Positions 26,905-35,682 are shown, numbered from the stretch's first letter. The stretch is 64,000 nt of DNA from JABSSA01 sp039984715 (GCA_039984715.1 JBDWUA010000015.1:248001-312000), one strand, 5' to 3'. Numbers and translations: made by a program. The notes: a model not told the origin generated them from the sequence alone.

Positions 26905-28191
26905 CTATTCAATTTCCTCCAAAAGTTTCTTGGCTGCGTCGGTTGTCACTTCGCCTTTCTCTGCAAGTCTCTGAGAAATTGCCTTAATTTGTTCGCCCTT
27001 CGCTCCGACCGCTATTGCAATATTGCGCGCGTGCAGCGCCATATGACCCCTCTGGATACCTTCGGTAGAGAGCGCCCGAAGTGCTGCCATGTTTTGAGCA
27101 AGGCCAACTGCGGCGATAACTGTCGCCAATTGATTGGAGCTTTCGATGCGCATAAGTTCCAAAGCAGCCAAAGCAGCGGGGTGCGTCTTGGTGGCTCCGC
27201 CGACAATGCCGACGGGCATCGGCAGCTCAATCGACCCGACAAGATTTCCGCCGGTGTCCCGTTCCCAACGGCTCAAAGAGGTATACCGCCCGTCTTTCGC
27301 CGCCCATGCATGTGCGCCTGCCTCAACTGCGCGCCAGTCGTTACCCGTAGCGACAACGACGGGGTCGATCCCGTTCATAATACCCTTGTTGTGGGTCGCC
27401 GCCCGATAGGGATCTATTTCAGCAAAGGTGCAGGCCTCGACGATACCGTCTGCCACCCGATCCCCGGCAAATTCCGGTGTCGACAAACTATCGATGCTGA
27501 TTTTCGCCGAAGCGCGAACAAGTCGTCGATCGGCCAAATTGGAGAGAATTCTCAGGCGAGACTCGCCACCCGTTACCTTTTCAACCAATGGCGCAACCAG
27601 CTCTGCCATCGTGTTAACTGTATTGGCCCCCATGGCATCGCGAACATCCACCAGAAGGTGGAGCACAACCATGTTTCCAATCCGCGTGTTTTCAAAAATT
27701 TGAATTTCGATGTCCAGACACCCACCGCCCAGACCAACCAAAGTTATGTCTTTCGAATTCGCCAGCGCCAGAATTTCATCGCGCGCCAAAAGTAGACTGT
27801 GTTTGGCATTATGCGGATCAGCTATGCCAACCAACTGGATTTGGGATCTCATAATTGGTTGAGAAGCTGACGCCGAAAAGCCCCCGCTCTGCCGAACTAT
27901 CTTTGCCATGTATGACGCCGCTGCAACGACAGAGGGCTCTTCGACGGCCATCGGAACGAGGTAGTCTTGACCGTTTACCTGAAAGTTTACGGCAACCCCC
28001 AAAGGAAGCTCAAACTTGCCGGTCACATTTTCTACCATCCCGTCAGCGACGGCGACCTCTAGTGAGCTTGTCTCTTCTGATAAAGGCTTCAGGCGCCTCG
28101 ACGCAATGCCCGCAGCTGAGCAGATCTTATCGAACCGTTCGGCTGGTTCGAGTTCGCGCAGACCAGACAGTTGCGAATTGTAGTCTTTCAT
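26905..28191 (-). CDS. mvaA: Hydroxymethylglutaryl-CoA reductase, degradative (class II)
   Basis: A 428-residue soluble class II HMG-CoA reductase. In the catabolic direction it oxidises mevalonate with CoA to HMG-CoA using NAD. Catalytic parts are all visible: Glu in ENVTGKFELPLGVAV, Lys in HNKGIMNGIDPVVVATG, Asp in TGNDWRAVEAGAH, and the C-terminal His in GHMALHARNIA. DAMGANTVNTM is the dinucleotide-binding signature, and MAVEEPSVVAAAS is the CoA-side segment. The length equals that of the Pseudomonas mevalonii enzyme (428), and there is no membrane anchor. AGGAAA lies just before the ATG. It is the first gene of the operon that runs to HMG-CoA lyase, with about 160 bp before dctP. The divergent MocR gene is the likely regulator. 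Confidence 0.95.
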   Translation of the reverse strand: MKDYNSQLSGLRELEPAERFDKICSAAGIASRRLKPLSEETSSLEVAVADGMVENVTGKFELPLGVAVNFQVNGQDYLVPMAVEEPSVVAAASYMAKIVRQSGGFSASASQPIMRSQIQLVGIADPHNAKHSLLLARDEILALANSKDITLVGLGGGCLDIEIQIFENTRIGNMVVLHLLVDVRDAMGANTVNTMAELVAPLVEKVTGGESRLRILSNLADRRLVRASAKISIDSLSTPEFAGDRVADGIVEACTFAEIDPYRAATHNKGIMNGIDPVVVATGNDWRAVEAGAHAWAAKDGRYTSLSRWERDTGGNLVGSIELPMPVGIVGGATKTHPAALAALELMRIESSNQLATVIAAVGLAQNMAALRALSTEGIQRGHMALHARNIAIAVGAKGEQIKAISQRLAEKGEVTTDAAKKLLEEIE

Positions 28192-28240
28192 TGGGTTTCC
28201 TCCTGGGGCTCAGTTTGGAGAAAAAAACCCTCTACAAAAA

Positions 28241-28276
28241 GGTACAGTTATGGTACATTTTTGAGAGCTGTACCAT
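28241..28276. promoter_or_regulatory. Operator cluster for the MocR regulator (GGTACA repeats)
   Basis: Between the divergent mvaA and mocR genes are GGTACA at 28241 and again at 28252, a direct repeat spaced by 11 bases (one helical turn). The second copy extended, ATGGTACA (28250-28257), forms a perfect 8-bp inverted repeat with TGTACCAT (28269-28276). Two direct half-sites plus one inverted half-site is the layout described for several MocR-type regulators. Binding by the adjacent regulator is inferred. Confidence 0.7.
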
Positions 28277-28308
28277 TTTCAAATTGGTGACGATTGAGGG
28301 AGGGAGTC

Positions 28309-29679
28309 ATGAATAAAATCGACCGAGTGGTGCGTTCAATCGAAACCTCCATCGATCAAGGCTCTTTCAAACCCGGAGACCGACTTCCCTCCGTACGCAT
28401 GGCCGCAGCACAATTTAACGTCGCGAAAAACACTGTGGTGGAAGCCTACGCACGCCTTCAAGCGACACAGGTGGTGTTGGCAAAGCCAGGTTCGGGTTTC
28501 TTCGTTTCGTCGGTAGGACCGGCCAAAAAGGTTGAAGAAGAAGCCATTATCGAGGCCTCTGACCGCATGTCGCTGCTACAAGGACAGCTAACACAACAAT
28601 ACAGCATAAGACCGGGAGACGGCCGACCGCCTCAGTCGTGGATGACGTCGGCGCTCCCCAAAAGAGTAAATCTCGAGAAAATAATTGCCGAGGGAAACGA
28701 TCAAAGTGGCTACGGTAGCCCACTTGGCCATGGCACGCTGCGAGATTTGATTGCGCGACGTTTTGCAACCCAAGGAGTTGCCGTCAATCCCAATCAAGTT
28801 ATGACCACTTTTGGAGCGAACCATGCGTTGGATTTGATCATTCGCAGGTATGTAACCGCGGGGCAAACAGTCTTCATCGACGATCCCGGATACTATCCCC
28901 TTGTTGCCAAGCTAAAGCTGGCAAAGGCGAAAATCGTTGGTGTTCCGAGAGAGCGAAACGGACCAAATCTCGACAAATTGGAACAACTGGCGAAACAACA
29001 TCGGCCGGGCTTATTCTTCACGCAATCTACTGCACAGAATCCAACAGGTTCGAGTTACAATCTGCAAACCGCACACAATACATTAAAGTTGGCCTATCAT
29101 CATGGGTTCAAAATCGTAGATGACGATCCGTTTCTTGACCTTCAGGGCATTGGGGTTTCCGGGACACGACTGTGGGAACTCGATGGCTTTCAATCCGTCA
29201 TCTTCATTGGCACATACTCCAAACTTTTGTCCGCTAGCTTTCGGTCGGGCTTTGTTGTCGCCACTTCCGATATCATTCAATCTCTTACCGACCTGAAGAC
29301 GGTTACATCGGTGAACAGTTCGAGATTGTCCGAAATGCTCATCGGTTCGATGATCAAGTCGGGAAGCTATGACCAACACCTGAAACAACTGGCTTTACGA
29401 CTTGGAGAAGCGAAAGCCGAATGTCTGGAGACAATTTCTGACCATGGTGCAAAGTTAAGGTGTGCGGATCCGGAGGGCTTTTACACGCTGATCGAATTTC
29501 CTCGATGGGTCACGCCGGAAAAGGTCAGTGACATAGCCAGAAAGCAAAGTGTGTTTGTTGCCCAGGGGAACCATTTCTTTGTATCCGAAGAAATTCCTCA
29601 AGCCACCAGTATGAGAATAAACTTCACCCGATGCGCGAATAGAAAATTCAGCAGATTTTTGCAAAAGTTGGGGGACTGA
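28309..29679 (+). CDS. MocR-type regulator (GntR winged helix fused to class I aminotransferase fold)
   Basis: A 456-residue PLP-dependent regulator. Residues 1-65 are a GntR winged helix (SIDQGSFKPGDRLPSVRMAAAQFNVAKNTVVEAY). The remainder is a fold-type-I aminotransferase domain: DDPGYY, TQSTAQNPTGS, the cofactor Asp in VDDDPFLDL, and the PLP lysine in GTYSKLLSASFRSGF. The start at 28309 follows GGGAGGGAG; the ATG-like codon at 28294 is less likely. It is divergent from mvaA with a GGTACA operator cluster between, so it probably controls the mevalonate operon. P. mevalonii uses a LysR-type activator for this job, so MocR control would be a different solution. The effector is unknown. Confidence 0.88.
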   Translation: MNKIDRVVRSIETSIDQGSFKPGDRLPSVRMAAAQFNVAKNTVVEAYARLQATQVVLAKPGSGFFVSSVGPAKKVEEEAIIEASDRMSLLQGQLTQQYSIRPGDGRPPQSWMTSALPKRVNLEKIIAEGNDQSGYGSPLGHGTLRDLIARRFATQGVAVNPNQVMTTFGANHALDLIIRRYVTAGQTVFIDDPGYYPLVAKLKLAKAKIVGVPRERNGPNLDKLEQLAKQHRPGLFFTQSTAQNPTGSSYNLQTAHNTLKLAYHHGFKIVDDDPFLDLQGIGVSGTRLWELDGFQSVIFIGTYSKLLSASFRSGFVVATSDIIQSLTDLKTVTSVNSSRLSEMLIGSMIKSGSYDQHLKQLALRLGEAKAECLETISDHGAKLRCADPEGFYTLIEFPRWVTPEKVSDIARKQSVFVAQGNHFFVSEEIPQATSMRINFTRCANRKFSRFLQKLGD

Positions 29680-29682
29680 ACC

Positions 29683-29838
29683 GGCTTTGTTGCACAAATC
29701 GTTTGAAGGGATTCACTGTATGAATCCAGCGTGATAGCTGAAAGCATGAGCAGTTGGGCCCCAACGAAGTACAAGACCAATAATTGGTGTCTTACAATGA
29801 CAGCTTGAAGCAACGCGGATTGTTGTCGATCCATTGGC
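29683..29838 (+). mobile_element. Left-end remnant of an IS5-family insertion sequence
   Basis: GGCTTTGTTGCACAAATC begins four bases after the mocR stop and matches the terminal inverted repeat of IS5-group elements as I remember it. From the ATG at 29746 the transposase N-terminus reads MSSWAPTKYKTNNW; after a one-base deletion the next frame continues YNDSLKQRGLLSIHW, as in IS5-family transposases. Homology stops near 29838. Only about 155 bp remain, so the element is dead and its right end is not in this window. Confidence 0.75.
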
Positions 29839-29860
29839 TACACGTAGGGCAAGTTATGTT

Positions 29861-29890
29861 CCTTTGGGCATCTAGAGTGACGCCCAAAGG
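29861..29890 (-). terminator. Hairpin downstream of the orphan TRAP binding protein
   Basis: CCTTTGGGC (29861-29869) and GCCCAAAGG (29882-29890) form a perfect 9-bp stem with a 12-base loop, 18 bases after the stop of the minus-strand gene. The following bases are not U-rich, so terminator strength is uncertain. Confidence 0.5.
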
Positions 29891-29907
29891 ATGAATTTTC
29901 GCTCAAT

Positions 29908-31020
29908 TCAAATGAACTGGAACAAGTCGTCCGCTTTACGCAGCGCCAGATATTCTGATTGCGAAAACGCGGTCGCGCCGATGCACATTGAACGATGCGC
30001 GTCATAGCTTTCAAAGATGCGTTTCGCCAATTCATCATCGTTTGCAACGCCTGCAACGACGCTCAATGATGTTTGGGACAAGGCGTCCCATAGATCATCG
30101 GGCAATTGCGTCGGTTCAACACCAAATTCGTCAATCAACTGTGTCAGAGACAGCGCATTGTTGCCAAGGAAGTCGCTGGTCATCAGGCTCAACTCTGCAT
30201 CCGAAATCAACTGGATCAAAGCCTGATCTTCGGGCGCCAAACTGTTCCAGAAATCTAGGTTCATCCCCAACGAAGCAACTGTGCTTGGCTCGTGGAAACC
30301 CGGATACATGTAGGTTTTCAGCAGCTTTTGGAACCCGAATTGCGAGTCGTTATAGGGTCCGACCCATTCGGTTGCATCGATCGTTTTGTCGAACAACGCC
30401 TGAACGATTCCGCCACCTGGCAAAACCACGGCATTTGCACCGATCTCTTTCAACACCTGCCCACCAAGGCCGGGCATCCGCATGGTCAGACCTTCAAAGT
30501 CCTTCACGCTTTTGATGGTTTTGTCGAACCATCCACCCATCTGCACACCTGTGGTGCCAACGGGAAGCGATTTGACATTGAATTGAGCGTTCAATTCGTC
30601 CCATAGCTGTTGACCATCGCCATTCCGAAGCCAAGCAATTGTTTCAACTGTTGTCAGCCCGAGCGGAACGGTTGTGAAGAAATTGAATGCACGGTGTTTT
30701 TTCTGAAAATAGTATTCAGCACTGTGATACATTTCGATGTCACCGGCTTGCGCGGCGTCATGCACAGCAAGCGGAGGGACCAGTTTTCCGGCACTGTGCA
30801 ATTCGACTGTCAATCGACCATCAAAGGCCTGATTGATCGAATCCGCAATCCGTTGTGCGCCGGTTCCCAAGCCACCCAAACTGGGAGGCCAAGATGTCGC
30901 CATTCGAATTGTGCGTGTTGATTGCGCAATGACTGGTGCGGCAAGTGTGGTGGCCAGTGCAATTGGTGCACCGGTCAGGACCGCACGGCGGGTCGTTTTA
31001 TGTGTGGTACGTTGTGTCAT
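29908..31020 (-). CDS. TRAP transporter substrate-binding protein, orphan (TakP-like)
   Basis: A 370-residue exported DctP-family protein with a twin-arginine-like signal (TTRRAVLTGAPIALATTLAAPVIAQ). The binding-site Arg is present in FEGLTMRMPGLGG, and the second pocket region ATEWVGPYNDSQFGF is like TakP, which binds 2-oxo acids as a metal complex. No DctQ or DctM gene is beside it, so it either serves a permease elsewhere or senses a ligand. It is the third gene of a tight minus-strand set with a degenerate paralogue and a PstS-OmpA-type protein. Confidence 0.88.
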   Translation of the reverse strand: MTQRTTHKTTRRAVLTGAPIALATTLAAPVIAQSTRTIRMATSWPPSLGGLGTGAQRIADSINQAFDGRLTVELHSAGKLVPPLAVHDAAQAGDIEMYHSAEYYFQKKHRAFNFFTTVPLGLTTVETIAWLRNGDGQQLWDELNAQFNVKSLPVGTTGVQMGGWFDKTIKSVKDFEGLTMRMPGLGGQVLKEIGANAVVLPGGGIVQALFDKTIDATEWVGPYNDSQFGFQKLLKTYMYPGFHEPSTVASLGMNLDFWNSLAPEDQALIQLISDAELSLMTSDFLGNNALSLTQLIDEFGVEPTQLPDDLWDALSQTSLSVVAGVANDDELAKRIFESYDAHRSMCIGATAFSQSEYLALRKADDLFQFI

Positions 31021-31029
31021 GATCTCTCC

Positions 31030-32082
31030 TCAACGTCCGGCCAGATTTGCGAACAGACGCTTGCGTCCGGCGTAATAAGCGGCCTCACCGATATTGCTCC
31101 AGCGAACAGCATCTGTAAGGAAATAGATGTAGGCATCCACGATGGACGCTTCGTCTTTGCCGCTGTTGAATATTTCGGTCAGGATGTTCTGGGACGCAGA
31201 ATTAATCCCGTTCCAGACATCCGCTGGCATTTCAACGACCTTCGCGCTGCTTTGGCCTTCAGACACCGCCAAAGCGTTTTGGTAGAACGAAGTTGACCGG
31301 CTAAGAGCCAATTGTGCAGAACATGCGCGCTGCAAAATCAGAAGTTCGGCTTCTGACAGTCCTGCTGCAAAGGCTTCATTCGCACCCAAGGACAAGATCG
31401 CACTTGGTCGAACAGGGTTTGATTCCGACACAAATTGAAAATCCGAAAGCAGATTTGCGTTTTGCATCTGAGCCAAGCTTGCACCTTCGATGATATCAAG
31501 ACCCGACCAATTGGTGTTCTGGTCTGTAATATCAACGACGTTAGAAGCGCCCATTGCTTGGAATAGTTTCAAACCAATTCCGGATGATCCAATCGAGGAA
31601 GACGCAACATCTTGCATACCTGCAATCGCTTTGCGCATCCAAATCGGGCTGCCACCATAGTCACTGGCGAACCAGAACCGAAGACCTGCTTGGTTGCCCA
31701 ATTGGTCGAGCATGTCACGCCCTTCGGAAACAGACACCCAACTTTCCAACTCGGCTGAGCTCAGTCCAAATGGAATGGACGCAAACAAGCTGTATGCTGG
31801 TGACGTGTTCCAAAACTTGTCCAGCGAAGCCAAACATAAATCCCCATCACCAGAAGACACTCTGTCCAATAGGCTGGATTCATCTGTTGCGGCGACAGTT
31901 TCAATTTCAAGGTTCAGGCTGGCGACACCCAGTGCACTTAACCGGTTGGAAAGTGCTTGAGCCGCCTCAGGATGCGCAGTGAGAAGACGCGCTGACCTAG
32001 AACTTTGGGCAATTGCTGGTGCGACGACGGGCGATAGCACTGCGCCTCCGACTCCAGCTTTTAGAAAATTTCTACGTTTCAT
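31030..32082 (-). CDS. Degenerate TRAP binding-protein paralogue (exported)
   Basis: A 350-residue protein with a twin-arginine-type signal (MKRRNFLKAGVGGAVLSPVVAPAIAQ). The overall plan copies the neighbouring TRAP binding protein: SLFASIPFGLSSAELESWV, SPIWMRKAIAGMQDVASSSIG, LKLFQAMGASNVVDI, and the C-terminal VDAYIYFLTDAVRW. The conserved LxxRxPG stretch with the ligand-binding Arg is replaced by VASSSIGSSG, and the EWVGPYND region is lost. It therefore probably does not bind a carboxylate in the usual way. It is 9 bp upstream of the intact paralogue and likely arose by tandem duplication. Confidence 0.7.
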   Translation of the reverse strand: MKRRNFLKAGVGGAVLSPVVAPAIAQSSRSARLLTAHPEAAQALSNRLSALGVASLNLEIETVAATDESSLLDRVSSGDGDLCLASLDKFWNTSPAYSLFASIPFGLSSAELESWVSVSEGRDMLDQLGNQAGLRFWFASDYGGSPIWMRKAIAGMQDVASSSIGSSGIGLKLFQAMGASNVVDITDQNTNWSGLDIIEGASLAQMQNANLLSDFQFVSESNPVRPSAILSLGANEAFAAGLSEAELLILQRACSAQLALSRSTSFYQNALAVSEGQSSAKVVEMPADVWNGINSASQNILTEIFNSGKDEASIVDAYIYFLTDAVRWSNIGEAAYYAGRKRLFANLAGR

Positions 32083-32121
32083 CGTATGTCCTTCAGATCT
32101 CTTGACTGACCGTGCGTTGAC

Positions 32122-33687
32122 TTAGCGCAGCCATACCTCGACGCGGCGATTACTGTTCCGTCCTTCGACGGTGTCGTTACAGCCAACAGGCGCAACTGAG
32201 CCGTATGACGTGACGGTAATCCGGTCGCTAGAAATTGCACCGTTGGACGCGCTTACGATCGCTTCTTTGACGCTATTGGCCTGTTGAAGTGAGAGCAGTT
32301 GGTTAAGGTCGCTCCGACCGAGGTTGTCCGTGAAACCAAAGAGAAGAACGTTTCGATTTTGGTTTTGTGTTTGCTGAAGGAATTCGGCAATCCGCACCGC
32401 ATCCCGTAGCGATTTATTGTCAAGATCGCGGGACCCTTTTGCAAACCGGAACGTCGTAGAAAGACGTTCGGCCGGGGCCAACAATTCTGTCAGGCTGCGT
32501 GTCTTAGAAAAGTCTTCCGGAGATTCTGCGTACAGAATTGCCGAAGCCAGACGTGATCCGTGCAGCGATAAAGGAAGTTCTTCGACGTTCTGACCAACAA
32601 AGCCCACGTCACGCAAACCAGTTTGCGCCACTTGAGACCCCGAGTAGGAGATGAATTCTTTCACCAATTGGGGAAGTTGTTGACCGGATGTGTATAGGAT
32701 AACCCGGCGTGCCAGTGGGTATTCTTCGGCTTTTACCGAAAAGTCTGACGCGAATGACAATGGGCCACACACTTGACGAATAGGCAGGGGCTTCGTGTCA
32801 CCGATCAAGGCTTTACTTGCCAGCGAAATTGCCGCCGGATCTTCGTTCACCAACTTGGCGCCTTCGGCCTCGTTGCTTACACGTTCCAACCGACGGTCAA
32901 GACGCAGACGGTTTGGACGCATCACACGTTCGTCGAACACTTCGGCAACAGACGATTCGTCGTCTGCCAAGACCATTCTGATCTGCAAATCTGGTCCACC
33001 AAGTTCGCTCCAGTTTGTAATCCGCCCTGCTGCGATCCGCGCGATATCCGGTAACGAGATGTCACGAACCGGATTGTCGGGGTGTACAATCGGAAGGATT
33101 GAATCAAGGGCGACGATAACCTCACGGCCTGGCGCACGAAGATCAGAATATCCTTCGTTTACCAGTTCTTGTGCCAGTTCGTCATCGATGGGCGCCGTTG
33201 AAAAGAGGAACTGTTTTTCCCCTTTAGCAAGCGCCATATACGCCTCTTTGGACGGAGCCATCGAAACGGACAGAACGCCCGCATCGTCAGATGCGTCGTC
33301 TGTGAATGAAAAATCACCCGGTTCCAATTCTTCGGCATTCGAACGCGCGATGTCCCAAGTTTTGGTAGACGCGAACGTTTTCACCAAATTGTTGATCAAC
33401 ACGAGTGAAGGCGCATCTACAACGCTTACAGCCGCTGAAAGACCTTTGCCGTCATCAATTTCAGGGCAAGCGTCACCAAGACAGATAACCGAATTCGCCG
33501 GTATCTTCATAACGCCAATTAGTGAGTCCAACTCGTAGTCGCTGCCATCAAATGATACGATCTTGCCCTGAATTGAAACGTTACCGTCTACGGTTTGTAT
33601 CGTAACGATCTCTGCCTGTGCGGCAGTTGTCGCCAACCAAGAGACGGAACTCGCCAATAGGAGCCTTCGCATTCTTTTAGGTATCAT
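32122..33687 (-). CDS. PstS-like periplasmic binding domain fused to OmpA C-terminal domain
   Basis: A 521-residue exported protein with a signal peptide (RRLLLASSVSWLATTAAQA). An N-terminal small beta domain (TIQTVDGNVSIQGKIVSFDG) is followed by a phosphate-binding-protein-like domain (FSTAPIDDELAQELVNEGY, NPVRDISLPDIARIAAGRITNWSELGG, AAISLASKALI). The C-terminal OmpA/MotB peptidoglycan-binding domain (FRFAKGSRDLDNKSL, LLFGFTDNLGRSDLNQLLS, RNSNRRVEVWLR) completes it. The OmpA part would fix the binding domain to the cell wall, so it probably acts as a periplasmic sensor or store rather than as a transporter. First gene of the set with the two TRAP-like proteins; AT-rich sequence upstream probably holds the promoter. 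Confidence 0.85.
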   Translation of the reverse strand: MIPKRMRRLLLASSVSWLATTAAQAEIVTIQTVDGNVSIQGKIVSFDGSDYELDSLIGVMKIPANSVICLGDACPEIDDGKGLSAAVSVVDAPSLVLINNLVKTFASTKTWDIARSNAEELEPGDFSFTDDASDDAGVLSVSMAPSKEAYMALAKGEKQFLFSTAPIDDELAQELVNEGYSDLRAPGREVIVALDSILPIVHPDNPVRDISLPDIARIAAGRITNWSELGGPDLQIRMVLADDESSVAEVFDERVMRPNRLRLDRRLERVSNEAEGAKLVNEDPAAISLASKALIGDTKPLPIRQVCGPLSFASDFSVKAEEYPLARRVILYTSGQQLPQLVKEFISYSGSQVAQTGLRDVGFVGQNVEELPLSLHGSRLASAILYAESPEDFSKTRSLTELLAPAERLSTTFRFAKGSRDLDNKSLRDAVRIAEFLQQTQNQNRNVLLFGFTDNLGRSDLNQLLSLQQANSVKEAIVSASNGAISSDRITVTSYGSVAPVGCNDTVEGRNSNRRVEVWLR

Positions 33688-34419
33688 GGATCTAATCCAA
33701 TCCTCTGTTACGTTTTCCTCAACATCAACGGAAAAATGTTCAATATTGTGTCCAATTTTAGATCAATCGTTGACTTCTGATTTGGAAACAAAAGGACCTG
33801 CAAATGGTCGATTAGATCAAGAAATGGCGGATGAGAAACGGATAAAATTTATCTTTTATTCAATTCTTTCAATTTACTACACGTTTTCGTGCGTCGCCCT
33901 CCGCCCCTTCGATCGCCATCTATCTGAGGTTGAAAAAGTCGATATCAAGGCAAAATCCACCGCCGCAGCATCGCTTACCCTAGGTCGTATTTACCCGATA
34001 TCGATTACAATCGTTCTGATACCGTCCCTTTGTATCCGGCTGTAATTGGGGCGCTTGAGAACCAAAAACAGTCAAGTTGGACCTGCTTCGACTGACGCTC
34101 CATCGCTCACCAAGGCACACGCCGCGACATCCAAAGAGGATTCCAAAGTTTCACCGGAATGGGTCATCCCATGTTGAAAACAGCATGCGCGATGCCAAAA
34201 TTTCCGCATGTATAGACGCCATTACAAAGGGAAACCGCGCATGGTTTCATCGGGCAAGAAGGAATTTGGGGGACTATTGAGACGCTGCGCGCCTATCCGG
34301 TGACAATTGATCATGCCGAATACCTCCTGTCTCATGATCGCGAGTGGACCCGCGACCCTAAATCTGCGCCAAAAAAAACCGCGCAAGTTGCGCGGTTTTC
34401 AATTTGGTTTTGACTTATA
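33688..34419. other. 732-bp stretch without a supported gene
   Basis: The left part is AT-rich and probably holds the promoter of the PstS-OmpA gene. A plus-strand frame at 33686-34045 overlaps that promoter and has no family features. From about 34077 to 34370 two overlapping plus-strand frames (VENSMRDAKISACIDAI, then REGIWGTIETLRAYPVTI style) read like a frameshifted gene remnant that I cannot identify. The right end holds a strong terminator. Confidence 0.4.
34375..34399 (-). terminator. Intrinsic terminator after the diheme peroxidase-like gene
   Basis: AAAACCGCGC and GCGCGGTTTT form a 10-bp stem with loop AAGTT; on the minus strand eight T residues follow. It lies 20 bases after the stop of the redox operon and also has a T-run on the other strand, so it may work both ways. 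Confidence 0.85.
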
Positions 34420-35682
34420 TCAGCCGTCTGAAGGCATGATCATCAACCCGTTTGATTTGCTTTCCAGTCCTGATGCACCCGTTTTAATCGGCGCATTTTC
34501 TTCTGGCTTTGCTTGATATTCCTTGATCTGGGCATTTCTTTCCCCACCCGAAGAGATCGGGTTTTTTGGGAATGCTTGCGCTTCGTATTTTGGCAAGTCA
34601 GGGAAATCAGTCAAAACTTCACTGCCTGACAAACTTTCAAGAAACGCCACGAGGTCAGTTTTCTCGCTGTCGCTTAGTCCTAGTGGCTTGATCAGCGGAG
34701 ATTTCGTCCCGAACACATCAGGAGTGCCACCTTCGTTGTAGAAATCAACCACCTCATCCAACGTATAGAAGACGCCGTTGTGCATATAAGGTGCAGTGTA
34801 TTTCAGATATCGCAAAGGCGCTGTACGCAATTCGCCCAAATGATTGGGGTTCTTGGTTGCGATGAACCGGCCCGGATCACGGTCGAATGTGGAATAAAGC
34901 TTTTCTGGGATATCAAAATCACGCATCATAACCCGGAAGGTTACCTGCAAAAGTGGATCTTCTGTGAAGGCTGGGTTTGGTGGAACGCTTGTATTGTGAA
35001 AGCTTTCGTCAGTCGCAAGCATTCCATTGTGACAGGCAATACAATTGCCTTTCCCGATGAACACCAAATATCCACGTCCGGCGGTATCTGATAATGGAGC
35101 AGTGCCACGGGCGAACTGATCAAACGGGCTGTCCGTCGAAATCAGTGTGCGTTCATATGCGGCGATCGCTTCTGCGATCTCATCCATGCTTGGTTCTTTT
35201 TTCCAAATCCTGTCGAAGCTTTCGACATAAGCCGGAATCTGACGCAGCCGTTCTTCTGCCATCGTCGCATCAATGTTGGCGACAATCGACGCTCCCATCG
35301 CCCCAGGGACCTGATGCAGCAGAGAAGGCACAGTTGCATCCCAATGCAATCCACCCGTCAAATAGGCCGAGTTGATGATGGTTTGCGAATTTCGCCAGTG
35401 TTTTGTACCCGGATAACCGCGCGACAGTTCTGCGGCGTCACCAAACCCACGCTGTGGATCGTGGCATTCGGCGCAAGATGTCGAACTGTCGCCTGACAAA
35501 CGTGGATCAAAATAAAGCTGTCGCCCAAGTTCTATCAGTTCTTCGGCTTGCGGGTGATCAACGACAATCGGCGGCAAAGCCGAAAGCGTGCGCGGACTTT
35601 GCGCAGACGCCATTGCAGCCGGCAAAGTCATTGCGAGAATTGCAGTGAAATAATTAAGGTTCATCTTTCCGCTCCGCTTCAT
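34420..35682 (-). CDS. MauG/CcpA-like diheme cytochrome c peroxidase family protein
   Basis: A 420-residue periplasmic protein with a signal peptide and two c-type heme sites, CAECH (near residue 70) and CIACH (near residue 216). The typical segments LGRQLYFDPRLSGDSS, GFGDAAELSRGYPG, RNSQTIINSAYL, and ELRTAPLRYLKYTAPYMHNG fit the family. Members reduce hydrogen peroxide or oxidise protein residues, as MauG does to mature tryptophan tryptophylquinone. The start at 35682 overlaps the stop of the cupredoxin-like gene (ATGA); the Met at 35664 is an alternative. Third gene of an operon with a cupredoxin-like protein and a diheme cytochrome c, which suggests a peroxide or cofactor-maturation chain in the periplasm. 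Confidence 0.88.
   Translation of the reverse strand: MKRSGKMNLNYFTAILAMTLPAAMASAQSPRTLSALPPIVVDHPQAEELIELGRQLYFDPRLSGDSSTSCAECHDPQRGFGDAAELSRGYPGTKHWRNSQTIINSAYLTGGLHWDATVPSLLHQVPGAMGASIVANIDATMAEERLRQIPAYVESFDRIWKKEPSMDEIAEAIAAYERTLISTDSPFDQFARGTAPLSDTAGRGYLVFIGKGNCIACHNGMLATDESFHNTSVPPNPAFTEDPLLQVTFRVMMRDFDIPEKLYSTFDRDPGRFIATKNPNHLGELRTAPLRYLKYTAPYMHNGVFYTLDEVVDFYNEGGTPDVFGTKSPLIKPLGLSDSEKTDLVAFLESLSGSEVLTDFPDLPKYEAQAFPKNPISSGGERNAQIKEYQAKPEENAPIKTGASGLESKSNGLMIMPSDG

Noticed and set aside
33686..34045. A 119-codon plus-strand frame
   Set aside because: It starts inside the 5' end of the PstS-OmpA gene and covers its AT-rich promoter. Composition and residue pattern are not protein-like.
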